Of a DNA stretch of 64,000 nucleotides, positions 1 to 10,960 are shown one piece after another (the stretch's first letter is position 1; each line of letters opens with the position of its first letter). Below the pieces are notes generated by a model, which saw only the letters and a program-made list of their open reading frames with translations, made no database searches and had not been told where the DNA came from. The DNA lies in NCBI RefSeq assembly GCF_000350225.1, contig NW_005178634.1, positions 259,217 to 323,216 of the forward strand, in the 5' to 3' direction. The stretch comes from Chondrus crispus (lineage: Eukaryota; Rhodophyta; Florideophyceae; Gigartinales; Gigartinaceae). Position numbers and translations under genes: made by a program.

Positions 1-1820
1 AAGCGCGAGGCCAATGGCGAGGGCGCGAGGGGGAGGTCCGCGCGGGTCGCGCGGCGGAGGCCTATTTTCGGTTTGGAAACGCGAGACCGCGCGCACGACA
101 CGCCCGTCACGCACAACGCACGCAGCGCACCCGCCGCCGTGCGGCGCGGCAACCCCCCTCCCCCCCGCTCCCCGCCCCTCCGCCGCTGCCGCGCGCAGCC
201 GCACACGCCTGGGCATGCAACGTCGGCAACGTGTACATATGGACACGTTCATATCGTACATATGCGGGGCAGCGGCTTTGCCCCGCTCTGCTGAGAGGCA
301 CACACCGCCCGCTTTCGCGACGTACACGTCAACCAGCGCTGGGAGCGTGTACCCAAGGGTAGGAGAGACACAGTCAAGACCTTAGTCATGTTTACTAAGG
401 GAAGGAGCGACGACGGTGTTAAATACCGTGGAGGGGCTATGTACACGTGTAAGATACGATAGGGCGCCCGCACACGTGTGAGTATCCGCTCACACGTGTG
501 CTGTATGGGTACAGCATTACGCACAGTACAGTACTGCAGTACAGTGCTGCAGTACCGAAGGGTAACCATTCAAGGGTATCCGGTGTGTGCCGTACCGTCG
601 TCTCCCTATCACTGCAACATTACATTCTTCTTGTGCACAAGATTTTGCTCAAAACCACTTTTTTCCGTTTTTGCCAAGTGCCGCACCCCACTACCAAAGT
701 ACTCTCGCACTATCGTCCACTATCGTCCACAAAATCCTCATCCAACAAAATATCACCCTGCAACCGCCCTATGGAACACTAAACATACAGTAAGGGTACT
801 CTGTATTTCCTTCTTTTCTACTGTACTGCCCGACCTGACACGTAAACCTTGCATGACCTCGCGTCACCGCCTTGAACCGTCACCTTTCAACTCACCCCCT
901 CGCCACTTATACTCTACACTCTACATATTTCCTGGATGTATTGCTCCACAGGAAAAGGGAAACCCACTCTCACTGTACTGGACCCTACAGTTGTCGTTGA
1001 AAAGTAGTCATGCGCCTCGTGAGAGCTATCCCTCGTAATTTACGGTCGAGAGACTGTACAGTCGTGCGCCGCGGTGGGGGGAGGGGGGGGGGAGGTGTCG
1101 ATCCGGCCAATGCCTTCACATGCGAAAACGCGCTCCGCCCAATCCCTTCACTGTAGAAATGTACCGAGTTGCTTTTACTATTCTAAGAAACGTTCTGTCC
1201 GGGAAATGAAACTGACCAATTTACTCTGCGCAGGAGCCAGCCACTACGGAAGCTCACCGCCCGGTGGGGCCGGTAGTGTAAGCCTATGTAAGCACTATAA
1301 TAGACAGTAGAAGCATCTACGGGCGGCGCCCTGGACACCCTCACCATGGAGCTGACTTGTGCCCTGCACACTACAAATATGATACCGTATACCGCTCTGG
1401 AAGTGTCTATATTGCCGTTCATGGGCAGAACGGGTCTCAGTGCGTTGCAGATTGTGTGACGTAGTCCAGCTTTATTCTGGTGAATTGAGGAAGCCGGGCC
1501 GCCGACTTGCGTCCGAATATATCGATACTACTTCTACTTCGGGTTTCACTATCGTACTCACAGACGCGTTCTTTGTTACAACCATAGAGGAAGCGCTGAG
1601 ATGTCGAGTTGTACAGTCAGCAGTCCCTTCAGGTGTTCCCATGTCGGGAATATTCCAAAAGCAGAATCGTTCTCGTCTGAGCACGTAGCATTTAATCCTC
1701 TTCTACCAAGAGGTTCGTTAGACACCGGATGTAAATGCGACAAACAAAGGGAAGAGGCGTCGTGTTTATTTGTATTCGTTCTCAATACTACAGCACTAGC
1801 GCTGGTTACATCCCATTTTA
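1..1820. other. Gene-poor flank, no gene recognised
   Basis: The first 300 bases are very GC-rich with runs of C and G; the rest is mixed. Open frames are short, overlap on both strands and show no recognisable domain, so I call none. Small-scale structure is present: an 11-base tandem duplication near 705-730 (unit ctatcgtccac) and the palindromes described separately. This could be the 3' flank of the vWA gene plus unrelated spacer. Confidence 0.5.
441..556. repeat. Cluster of CACGTG palindromes and a PstI-type palindrome
   Basis: CACGTG occurs at 444-449, 473-478 and 493-498. The last two lie in identical 10-base palindromes (CACACGTGTG at 471-480 and 491-500), and together 471-482 and 489-500 form a 12-base-arm inverted repeat with a 6-base loop. 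Just downstream GTACTGCAGTAC (531-542) is a perfect 12-base palindrome, and CTGCAGTAC repeats at 548-556. CACGTG is the bHLH/bZIP core site; a regulatory role here is inference only. Confidence 0.6.
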
Positions 1821-3071
1821 TCAACTGAGACCAGGACAACCAACAATGTTATTAACACGAACATTCGTTGGCTTTAAGAACACTCCGCTCTGAATGTACC
1901 GAATTTCGCACTTAAAAGAAGTCGTTCGTTCCTCGCAGAGTTTTTGATCAACAGAGACCGTCTGCGTGACCATCACGTCTTCTCCAGGTCCCAATGTGAT
2001 CGGAAGGCTCGGATCGTACACGGATTTCAACTGGCCTTCGCAGTCTGAAATGTCCACCGTGAATGTGGATGTGAGGGCATCGACCGAAGCGATAATGTCT
2101 TCAATGATTCCGTCACTGTCACTTGAACGTAGAGAACCCGCAGTAGCGTCAGTAATGTCCTCTGTTTGCCTCGGGCCAGCTGAAGATGGACCAGCGGTAG
2201 GTGTACCGCTGCAACCGAACGAGCTCCTAGGTGCCGAGTTAAACTGTGATGAACGACCAGCTTCAGGAGCGCTGACGCCAAGCACGGTGATATGCTCCTT
2301 CTGCAGATCGTCGATAACGGTCTTCCTCGTTAAAGTTCTAAACGGTCCGCATGAAGGCTCATGACCTGGCACGTCTCCAAAGTACACAATCACTCTACGG
2401 GAGTTGTTCCTCCACCTGATAGAGGGGTCAGTAGCTACCTTGTGTAAAGCCACCAAGTTAGCCTCATCACGATCACCTCCGCCAATTGCCCTGAGGCTTT
2501 CAACGGCTATCTTGGATGCGGCTGCATCAGAACTGATGGACTTCAAATTTCTGAAACCATTGTCGAAGCCGGCGTCAGCCTCATCGCGATACGTCCCAAC
2601 ACCAAAGTGAACAGAGCTGAACGACAGGTTGCTACTGAAATGGTCAATAATTTCATTAAAGCGCTTCCGCACTTCCTCGATGGTCTCTCTCATAGAAAAA
2701 GTGGAATCAGCCAAAAGATAGAGATCCAGAGGTGTATTTTGTGTCGACAGGTTAACGAAAACGGGAAACTCAATCCCGACTTCTAGGGTATCAAAGACAA
2801 TGTCGGCCCCGGGTGTGATTGGAGCACCTAACTCACGAGGTTCCTCCTCGCTTGGATTATAGCAGGTGAGTGATCTAGGATCTGCGCATGGCGTTGGCAC
2901 GCATCCCAGCGAGAAACGAGCCGCGCAATTTCTGGAGAGACTAAGAACAGCATCGAAGTCCGTCACACAATTGTTAGGGCATCGTCCAAACGTGACGACT
3001 GAGCCTACAGGTTGACTGGCGGCAATGCTAAAGACGAGTAGCACGGAGGACAGGAATAGTACCAGTCTCAT
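1821..3071 (-). CDS. Secreted integrin-beta-like vWA domain protein
   Basis: The protein is about 416 residues from the Met at 3071. That start is preferred to the in-frame Met at 3104 because it puts a typical signal peptide at the N-terminus (MRLVLFLSSVLLVFSIAAS, then Gln-Pro). A cysteine-rich segment follows (about residues 25-75), then a von Willebrand A / integrin beta I-like domain (about 95-330). Its first strand ends in DSTFS, which corresponds to the MIDAS motif DxSxS with Thr in place of the middle Ser; GGGDRDE and FGDVPGHEP are also typical of this fold. The C-terminus has more cysteines and no visible membrane segment or GPI signal. The frame is open without introns. Family knowledge suggests a metal-dependent adhesion or extracellular-matrix role; ligand and location are inference. 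This is the only intact host-like gene in the window. Confidence 0.85.
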   Translation of the reverse strand: MRLVLFLSSVLLVFSIAASQPVGSVVTFGRCPNNCVTDFDAVLSLSRNCAARFSLGCVPTPCADPRSLTCYNPSEEEPRELGAPITPGADIVFDTLEVGIEFPVFVNLSTQNTPLDLYLLADSTFSMRETIEEVRKRFNEIIDHFSSNLSFSSVHFGVGTYRDEADAGFDNGFRNLKSISSDAAASKIAVESLRAIGGGDRDEANLVALHKVATDPSIRWRNNSRRVIVYFGDVPGHEPSCGPFRTLTRKTVIDDLQKEHITVLGVSAPEAGRSSQFNSAPRSSFGCSGTPTAGPSSAGPRQTEDITDATAGSLRSSDSDGIIEDIIASVDALTSTFTVDISDCEGQLKSVYDPSLPITLGPGEDVMVTQTVSVDQKLCEERTTSFKCEIRYIQSGVFLKPTNVRVNNIVGCPGLS

Positions 3072-4554
3072 GGTGATGCCTAGGATATCCGAGTCTGGTA
3101 CCAATTTGTGGTTTTGTGAGTCGACTGGTTGAGAGAAGTGTGCAGATAGTCTAATCTGCTCGGTGCAACTTTCATTTATATTGTTTCAAACTGTGAGCTG
3201 CGTCTCAGATTAGATAGAAGGGATTGCAAAAGCAATACTCTCCGAAGAATGAGCCCTGTTTAGTGATGACGCCAGCAGAACAAGGTGAGATTTTTCATAC
3301 CTGCACACATGTCTACCCAATTCGCCGTCAAGGCCGAACGAAGTTGATGAAACGAATGCACAGCCTGATCATCCCTTCGATGAACAACAAGCCTCGTCAT
3401 GGTTTACTCGGTTTGCGTGTAGCTTGAAAGCCTTGTTCTCTTTCTTGCGAAATCAATCACCCTCCCAGCCGAAGAAGATAAGATGTAAAGCGATCGAGCA
3501 CCTTGAAGTTCTTCCACCTGTGGTCCGCTCGTGTGTTGCTTGCCATGGCTCGATTTTGATAAAAACAGATTTCGGTCATGACGAAGAGTGCTGTCTCTGG
3601 GGTATTGACGAAGAGAAAGAGAACTTGAGATGGCCGACACAAATAGCCTTCATTGCTCTAGAGTCTTGCGTGGATTCGTTGTCTGACAATTATTCACGAC
3701 CCAACACGGCGAACGAGGAATCATTGCAGCAACATATGCGCCTACAGTCACGCTATCTAGTTCAATCCCATCAAATTATATCCAATTGAGACGTCTTTCT
3801 TCTGGAGAGCGAGATCCACTCATTTGTCAGCCCCAGATGTAAGAGACGTTCCCTCTAGTTCTTTTCAGGGATCATTTGCATTTCATGGTCATCTTTTCGA
3901 TCGATGGAAATCTTCGAGCAACATGGTCTTCTCCATATCATACACGCACCGTGCATTCCGCCCTTTTCCTCTCAGGTCTATGAAACCGCACGTGAAGAAA
4001 TAAGCGGGGAAACGACGGGCTGATGCTTTTGGTGGCGTGTAGCGTACCGCACTGTTGTTACGATTCAACCTACTGTTGGGGACCCTTGCAAGTGCTCCAC
4101 AAAAGGGAGACTTGCGTTAGCAGTATAGAAACAGCCAACGCCTGGCTGTCAATGTACGCTGGAAGGTGACAGCGTTAGAAGTAATGGAAAGATATCGGAA
4201 GGAAGAATACGCCACGCGACAGCGAGAGAGGGGAGATAAAAGGCGAGTAGGCTAGGAGGAGGAGGCAAGGAGACCAGGAGGAAGAGCATAGAGCAATACA
4301 CGAGCTGCGAGAAGGCTTCTCCCAAGGGCTGCATGTCCTATCGTTTTTAGAAATGCCTAGCAAAACGCTTTTATGGAGAAACCTCGAAACGTTTTGTCGT
4401 GGGATCTTCGAACCCAATACGCCCGTATGTTATCGTTCATTGTATGCAAAGCTGCTCTGCACGATATTCTGCAAGAAGTTTTTTCCGGCGGGTACAGTAG
4501 GCACGTTGAGTAAAGGCATCCGAACTGACTTTCTAAATTTGTGGTGCAATAGCG
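3072..4554. other. Upstream flank of the vWA gene, no confident gene
   Basis: Moderate GC, with the promoter region of the vWA gene presumably in 3072-3250. An open frame of 121 codons on the plus strand (3424-3789) and overlapping minus frames have no recognisable domain and I do not call them. Purine-rich DNA at 4180-4290 precedes the DIRS-like element. Confidence 0.4.
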
Positions 4555-4599
4555 CGTTATTTTACGGATAGCCATATTAAGGTTGTCCGTAAAATAACG
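4555..4599. repeat. 14-bp inverted repeat at the edge of the DIRS-like element
   Basis: CGTTATTTTACGGA (4555-4568) is repeated perfectly inverted at 4586-4599, with a 17-base loop. It lies about 250 bases before the gag-like start. DIRS elements have inverted terminal repeats, so this may mark the left end, but no matching copy is found at the right side. Confidence 0.6.
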
Positions 4600-4849
4600 G
4601 TCAGGTATCCACGGATCACTATGTAATCACCTACGCCGCGCGATGCCTGCGCGCCTACTCTTGGACACGGGTGCACGCTGTACACGTGGACAAGAGGACG
4701 GCGTGGCTGGGCTGTGCATTCTCTTGCCGTTGGCGCGCAGGAGGCGAACCGGAAGAGCCAGTCATCCGCTTCTCTGCGAGAGAAGCGATTCCCCGTGCAG
4801 CCCGCTCGGAGGTTCGACGCACTGCCTAGGCCGATCACGTCGGCTAGGA

Positions 4850-5938
4850 ATGTCAGGAGAAGTACCGCCACCGGTCCCGCCGAGCGAAGAGTGCGCCGGC
4901 CCGTCGGCGCCGCCTGCCTTAGACGCGGCCACTGCAGCCGCGATTAGCGATATCGTCGCACGAAAGATCCACGAAGCCCTCGCCAATCGGGCTAATGATA
5001 ACCCGGCTCCAGTCCTCCCGGACCCACCGCCTGCCCCCGAAAACGCTGGCACCGCTAGGGCCGACACCACTGCCATCACCGCCGCCTTCGAGAATCCCGG
5101 CGCGGCTGGCCCTCCGACCGCCGATCTCGCCTCCCAAGCGGCTGCACGAGCTCGACGGGCCGCCGCTTCACTCCCCGCAGCCGAGGGCCGAGAGCAGGGA
5201 CCTCCAGAGGACCCTGACGACGAAGACCCGGACTCCGACGATCTGAACGAGGCTCTCTACGGTCCCCAGGCATTCACTCCGAAGTGGTACGAGGCTCGCC
5301 GGGGTGCCGTCATCCGACCACGCTTCGAGGTCCCCGCGCGCTTCGAACTGAGCTACCCGGTCAGCATTGAGCCGGAGAGCGTCGCACACTTCAAGACTTT
5401 TTGCGCATCCGGGACCAGCACCGGGAGAACGGAGGAGGCCGCCGGCCTCTACGCGTCCGCTGCGTACCTCACACATGCTTCCAACACGCTCACCCAGGCT
5501 GCCGAGGACCTCATCGAGTCAGTCGAGAAGATCCCCGACGACGCCGACCCCGAAGCAGTCCGTACAATCGGCCAGGCCATCGTATCGGTATCCGACGCCC
5601 AGCTCTGCACCTTTGGAGTATACGAATTGGCCGCGTCCCGCTACGAGGTACTCGCCGGCAAACAGGGGGCCACCGGGGTCGCTGATCCGGAAGTTTTGTC
5701 AGCTTACATTGACGCCCCCGCCGCGTACAGTTCCGCAGGCCGCCAGGCCTTCCGTCGACAGCAGGTGCAGGCAATCAAGTATGCCACCCAGCTCGCCGGC
5801 CGGAACAGGCGGAGGAGTCCGGCGGAAGCTATTCAGCAGTTCTGGAAACCGGACGCCACCCCCAGAGGGAACCGCAGTAGCAGTCGCGGCGGAGGAAAAG
5901 GAACCGGGGGAGGCAACCGGGGCCGAGGACGCAAATAA
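4850..5938 (+). CDS. DIRS-like gag protein (ORF1)
   Basis: About 362 residues from the Met at 4850; the frame is open upstream to 4643, but the sequence turns into a plausible protein only from MSGEV. The N-terminal third is Pro/Ala-rich, with an acidic stretch near residues 115-130 (EDPDDEDPDSDD). The middle is helical and the C-terminus is a basic Arg/Gly tail (residues about 335-362), consistent with nucleic-acid binding. No zinc knuckle is present, as is common for DIRS ORF1. The stop is followed at once by an ATG (5941) that opens the RT region. Assignment rests on position before the DIRS RT; there is no direct domain match. Confidence 0.65.
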   Translation: MSGEVPPPVPPSEECAGPSAPPALDAATAAAISDIVARKIHEALANRANDNPAPVLPDPPPAPENAGTARADTTAITAAFENPGAAGPPTADLASQAAARARRAAASLPAAEGREQGPPEDPDDEDPDSDDLNEALYGPQAFTPKWYEARRGAVIRPRFEVPARFELSYPVSIEPESVAHFKTFCASGTSTGRTEEAAGLYASAAYLTHASNTLTQAAEDLIESVEKIPDDADPEAVRTIGQAIVSVSDAQLCTFGVYELAASRYEVLAGKQGATGVADPEVLSAYIDAPAAYSSAGRQAFRRQQVQAIKYATQLAGRNRRRSPAEAIQQFWKPDATPRGNRSSSRGGGKGTGGGNRGRGRK

Positions 5939-5940
5939 GA

Positions 5941-7753
5941 ATGGTCCCACCTTCCGTGGGTGTGGGCCTGGCATGGAGGAATCGGAAGGAGATCGGCGCG
6001 AGCGACTGGTTGGTGAGACAGTTGCGATTCGGGCTGCAGCTCCCATGGGTACGGGAGGTCCCTTACCAGCGCCCGAGATCATACCCGATGGACGTAGGAG
6101 AGCGCGGGTTCGCTTCGAAGGAGATAGCGAGATGGCTCGCGCTCGGTTTCACGGCGGGCAACCCCGGAGGAGGGCCGCGACCTGAAGCGCAGAGGGCAGC
6201 TGTTTCCAGCGTTCGTGACGGAGTCGGCAGGCAAGAGGCGGCTATTGATCGACTACAAGAAGGCGAACGAGTGCATGGAATCGAGAACATTCCGGATGGA
6301 CCAGCTGTCAGACTTGGCGGCAGTACTGCTTCCCGGGGACTGTCTGTTCAAGGCCGACGTGAAAGACGCCTACTACCACCTCGGTTTGAGGCGCGTAAAC
6401 CAGGAGCGCTTGGCATTCCTGATTGGGAACGACGTATTCGTCCCGCTCTGCATGAACTGCGGCCTCGCAGTCGCACCGTGGTTCTACACAAAAGCGATGA
6501 AGCCCGTCGTCTCGTTCATACGCTCGCTGGGACACCGCATCTTCTCGTACCTCCACGGCTTCTTCGGCGCCGCCAAGCCGTCGGGGGGCTCCGCCGCTGG
6601 AAGGAAGGACACCGAGCAACTGGGTTCGCTGGCGCAGGCGCTGTTCCGCAAGCTCGGACTACGGCTACACCCCGACAAATGCTCCTTCAAAGGGGAGACG
6701 CGCTTGGAGGTACTCGGCATCGTCGTGGATACGTCCGCTCAGAAGTTCATGCTGTCCCCCGGCAAGCTCGCGAAGGTGGAGCTCGCCGCCCGGCGCGTTC
6801 TTCGATACGCATCCTCGCACCGACGCTGCATCCGCGCTCGTGTGCTGCGCGGATTCGCAGGACTGGCGAACTCCGTCTCGCCGGCCGTGGTGGATGCCCG
6901 ACTCCGACTCCGGGAGTTGTTCCCGGCCCTCAGCGCCCCGGAGAGACCAGGGCTCGCACCGGGGACAGCAGGGGAGGCCGAGAAAGGGGTTATCATACCT
7001 CCCTCAAAACGTCTGCTCCCCAGGCCACTCTGTGGGGCCCCTTGCGGAGCGCACAAATTTTCTCCTTCCGCGGATCCGACTCGCGATCCGCGCCTCTCCC
7101 ATGTCGCCATCGGCGACCTTCAGTGGTGGGCGAGCTTGAGCTGGAACGTACACGTGGGGAGGCACCTCTGGCACGCCCCCGAAGTTTGCGTCTTCACAGA
7201 CGCGAGTATGGCGGGCTGGGGAGCAACATGGAACGGGCAGGTGCCGGCGGCAAGATTCTTCACGGGGGACGAGGAAGGGGCTCATATCAACGAACTAGAG
7301 CTTACCGCCGCACTCAACGCCCTAGAGCAGTTCGTCTAGTTTTCTCGTGGCCGGCAGGTGCAGCTCGTAACCGACTCGCTCGTCACCGCCTACATCGTCC
7401 GGAACATGACAAGCCGCTCGCCGCGCCTTCACGCGAAGCTCCGACGCTTGCGGCGTTTGTGCGAACTTCATGGCGTCACACTGTCGACGCGCCACCTCCC
7501 GTCCGTGTTGAACTGTTGGGCAGACCGACTCTCGCGCCGGCGCGACAGCTTCGCATGGGAACTTCCACGGGACGCCCAACTGCTCCTCGAGCGCCGCTTC
7601 CGTTCGCGGCTCTCTCCTCTCGACGGCAATTCGCTCCCAGAGTCGCGCAGATCGCCAGGGATCCCCGTCGTCGTACCTCGTCCCGCATTGCTCGGCGTTT
7701 GGGCGCGCGCACTCGCTACCGCCGGTCGCGGATTCATGATCGCTCCTGCGTGA
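5941..7753 (+). pseudogene. DIRS-like reverse transcriptase/RNase H, frameshifted
   Basis: The N-terminal RT part is in the frame starting at 5941 and continues in the frame of 6215-7339. Motifs include LLIDYKKANE, FKADVKDAYYHLGL and PLCMNCGLAVAPWFYTKAM. Where the YLDD box should be, the sequence reads YLHG, so the catalytic aspartates are gone. RNase H begins with VFTDASMAGWGATWNG and INELELTA. A stop at 7337-7339 interrupts it, and the rest (TDSLVTAYIVRN, NCWADRLSR) is in another frame at 7358-7753. In an active element this protein would synthesise cDNA; this copy could not. Confidence 0.85.
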
Positions 7754-8750
7754 ACGGGGCAGCAGTGGTATCAGACAGCTCGCGCCGCGGCGAGCGTCCA
7801 CCGAATACCGTGCCGGACCCCGCCGTGGAGTTCTGTCGCCTTCAGGTTCAAGCAGCGGAACGTTGGCGTACACAGGGGACGATTGGCGCCTGCAGTTTAC
7901 TCGGGGATCTAGCTGGGTCCCGCGTAGCTGCGCACCTACTTGGGAGAACATTATCACGAAGTACCGAGGGTGGTTACCAACGGCACTGGGAGTCCTTCGT
8001 TCTGTATTGTCAGCGCTGTGCCCAGCCCGCACTCCCTGCTGCCCCACGAACCATCTCCTGTTACATTGGAACGATCTACGATCGCAGCACAGTGCGAGGT
8101 AGTTGCGTCCCTACATCGCATCAATTGGAGCGCAGCACCGCCGACTGGGTCTGACAGACCCCACCGTTCACCCGCTCGTTCAGGCTACGCGACGCGGGTT
8201 CATAGCACAGGACGCCCGCCGAACTACCGGTCCGCCCTCTCGGTCTGCCCCACTCCCTGCAGCACTCGCCGCTCAAGCCCTATACCGAGCCCTTACTGCC
8301 GCTTCAATCCACGAACTGCAGCGTTGGGGATTAGTCGCCTTGGGTTTCGTCATTTGCGGTCGTCCTACCAGTATCCGCAATTTACGCCGTAGTGACATTC
8401 AGCTCATCGACCCGGCAGCAGTAACACCCCAGTTTTTGGTCTTCAAATATGGGGAGACTGGAGCAGCGCCACTTGTGGCACTCCGCATACCCTCTACAGG
8501 GATAAGCGACCCTGTTATTGTGCTACTGCGGAGATTGGTCGCCGCAGCACCGCGTGATGACTCGTTTCTATTCCCGAGCGGCGGGCCTCGACCATCGGAA
8601 CCGGCCTCCGCCTCCTCATTATCAGCTACATTACGGGAACTGACCCACAATACCCGACCGCCTACCGGAACGAAGTTCACACCACCTCCTCATCCTTTCT
8701 CTCTCCAACGACCGGCGGTAAACATTTTCACCGACATACAGTTCCCCTGA
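7754..8750 (+). pseudogene. Tyrosine recombinase of the DIRS-like element, truncated
   Basis: The N-terminal core-binding part lies in the frame ending at 8154 (LSRSTEGGYQRHWESFVLYC) and the catalytic part in 8103-8750 (ALGFVICGRPTSIRNLRRSDI, the region of the first catalytic Arg). The later HxxR and Tyr motifs are missing: the frame ends at 8750 in unrelated sequence. The enzyme would integrate circular cDNA by recombination; this copy is frameshifted and lacks its nucleophile. Confidence 0.75.
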
Positions 8751-9345
8751 TCCTCGAGTAGCCCGCGAAGCGAACCGTCTTCGTTCCCTCCTTCAGTATG
8801 TTGTCATGAGGGCGTTTCGCTGCTAGTGTCTATCACCTTGCTGCCGACGCATTCTCCGCAACATGAGCGTCCCTCTTGATCTTCCCCCAGGTAGAATCCA
8901 TCCCAGGGATCATCGTCTCTCTAAGTTCGTCCCCTGGGTCTCACGATTCCCTCATCATCTCCCTTTTCGTCCTCTCGATTATAGTCCTCCTTCGAGGCCC
9001 TTCCAGCGCCTCGATCTCTCACGTCATTCTTCATGCTGTGTCCTTCTGACCGCACTTGGTCGCTAAGTTGTGAATTTTTCTCCACCTCGCCTGGTCTTCT
9101 CGTCCATCGTTGACGCGGTGATTGGCATCTTCGTGGCCGTCGTCCTCTCTCGGGGAGCGCCACACACTCACTCGGGGATCACGAACCTAGATGCGTCGCG
9201 TGAAACGAAAACGAACACAAACATAAAACAAAAACAAAACAGAACAGTTAAGAAAGTAAAAATGTAGGGTTTTGGGTTATGACTCGCGTTTTCTTTTCGC
9301 GTTTTCACCAATGCGTTCCGTAGGGGGCTCATCCTGGTCTCGCGC
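8751..9345. other. 3' non-coding remnant of chromovirus A
   Basis: Pyrimidine-rich on the plus strand, like the long 3' regions of B and D. An A-rich tract (about 9208-9262) follows a loose TCACG...CGTGA inverted repeat, and downstream stands AATGCGTTC (about 9310), a motif also seen after A-rich tracts in B. No gene is visible. Confidence 0.5.
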
Positions 9346-10960
9346 ATGCGGCTTGCTGTGGGAGGAGTTGTTTCTTCCTCCGAAAATACGTCACCACTGC
9401 GCTACGCGGTAATTGTTCAATTGGCTCTCATGTCGCGTTCTCGCTCGCGTAGCCATACCATTTTACCTTGAGAATTAATTTCCCGTCTCAATATCCGTGG
9501 TCGACTATTTTGTCGATCACGTACTCCTGATCTCCAGCTCCTTCTTCGTGTTCACTGACAATTCCTTCCCCCTTCTGAAGATCTTCCAACTCGTCCTCTT
9601 CTGTCGGATCTTTTGACTCGCGTGAGTCTTGCGGAGTATCCACTGACGATAACTCGGTAACTAGATCTTCAGGGTCCTCTCGCGGAGGCGTGTGTACATG
9701 GAGGCTACCCCCATTTTCGAAAACATTCCGTCCTTTGTCTCTCTCTGTCCCATCAAGGAACCGTAGCGCTTGTGTTAAGCCGGTGACCGGCACGAGGTCC
9801 ATCAGACTCGGGGCTAGTTCCACCCGGTCTCGCGAAACGCGCCCTTCTTGGTCGCCGATGGCAATGACGACTGTACCTTGATCAGACCTCTTTACTGCGT
9901 AGGGTCCAGTAGCGACTTGAGCAAGCTTGTGTTTTGGCTGGCTCGCCGTCCCTTGTTCCTTTCGTAAGAACACGTAAGATCCCACAGGAATGTCGTACTT
10001 CGGCCTGCGAAGTCTTGAATCGAAATTTCGCTTGTACCGTGCCTGTTCTCTGCGCAGACTCTTATCGGCACTTCTCATCAAGCTCTCCAACCACGACTGC
10101 CATTTCAGGTAGTATGCTCGTGACGAGCTGAACTTCTCCAAACTTGGCTGCGCTTGTAACGCAATGCTTCTCGGTGCCCGAGCTAACACCAGCTCGAAGG
10201 GCGCGATGTTCGTAGTTCGATGAACTTGCGTGTTGTATGCGAACGTCACAGCGTCGCTAAATAAGTCCCAGTCCTTGGGATGCTCTCCAACATATTTTCG
10301 CAACGCGGAAGTCAGCGTGCAGTTAAACCTCTCTACTTGGCCGTTGGCTGGTGTGTGGTACGTAGTCGTGAACACATTGCGTATGCCGAGATTTCGGCAG
10401 ACGTTCTGAAAGAACCGGGCCGTGAACTGTGTTCCATTGTCGGACAGCAGCTTGACCGGCGGTCTGTACACGAATACCCAATGGTGAACGAAGGCTTGTG
10501 CGATGTGCGCAGCTGATATCTTCTTCAACGGTACGGTTCGTACCAGTTTCGAGTATCGATCGCTGATCACGAGAATGTACCGATTTCCTCGTTTAGTTGT
10601 AATTAGCTCGCCGAGGATGTCGATGGCGACAAACTCCAGCGGAGCTTTGGGCGTGAACAGCTTCATTTCCTTCGTGTTTCTTCTTAACTTCACCCTCTCC
10701 CGCGCGCATGCGGCGCAATTCTTCGCGACTGCGTAGCAGTCCAGGGCCATCGTAGGCCAGTAAAAATATCTTCTGAATGTCTTGTAAGGTTTCCTGCCTC
10801 CCGGGTGGCCTGCCAATTTTGCGTAGTGGCTCAACCCTAGGACGCCATCCCTTAACGATTGTGGTATTACCACTTGTAAAAACTCCGCTGCGGTACGGCA
10901 TAGAGTTCCTTCGAGTTCCTCGGTCTCCGTGCTGAACGTTCTCACCTTTCCGGCGTCCAT
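9346..10960 (-). pseudogene. Integrase with chromodomain, chromovirus A
   Basis: N-terminal HHCC zinc region (HYAKLAGHPG ... CAAC), then the DDE core: AIDILG (first Asp), LLSDNGTQF (second Asp), NGQVERFN (Glu). The open frame 9488-10960 ends in EYVIDKIVDHGY. The chromodomain continues past that stop (GKLILKVKWYGY, then a second stop, then EPIEQLPRSA). So the DDE core looks complete while the chromodomain has two in-frame stops. Chromodomains of this class direct integration to modified histones; that is family knowledge. Compare the intact chromodomain in B. Confidence 0.9.

Larger units (their letters stand above)
4600..8750 (+). mobile_element. Truncated DIRS-like tyrosine-recombinase retrotransposon
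   Basis: Order of coding regions: gag-like (4850-5938), reverse transcriptase/RNase H (5941-7753), tyrosine recombinase (7754-8750). RT plus RNase H plus tyrosine recombinase without a DDE integrase defines the DIRS order. GC is clearly higher than in the vWA gene. Frameshifts, a changed RT active site and loss of the recombinase C-terminus show a dead copy. The left end is uncertain; the right end abuts the 3' part of chromovirus A. Confidence 0.8.

Noticed and set aside
5941..8154. A single 737-codon open frame on the plus strand
   Set aside because: Only its first and last parts follow RT and recombinase motifs; in between the real RT/RNase H is in another frame. High GC keeps the frame open.
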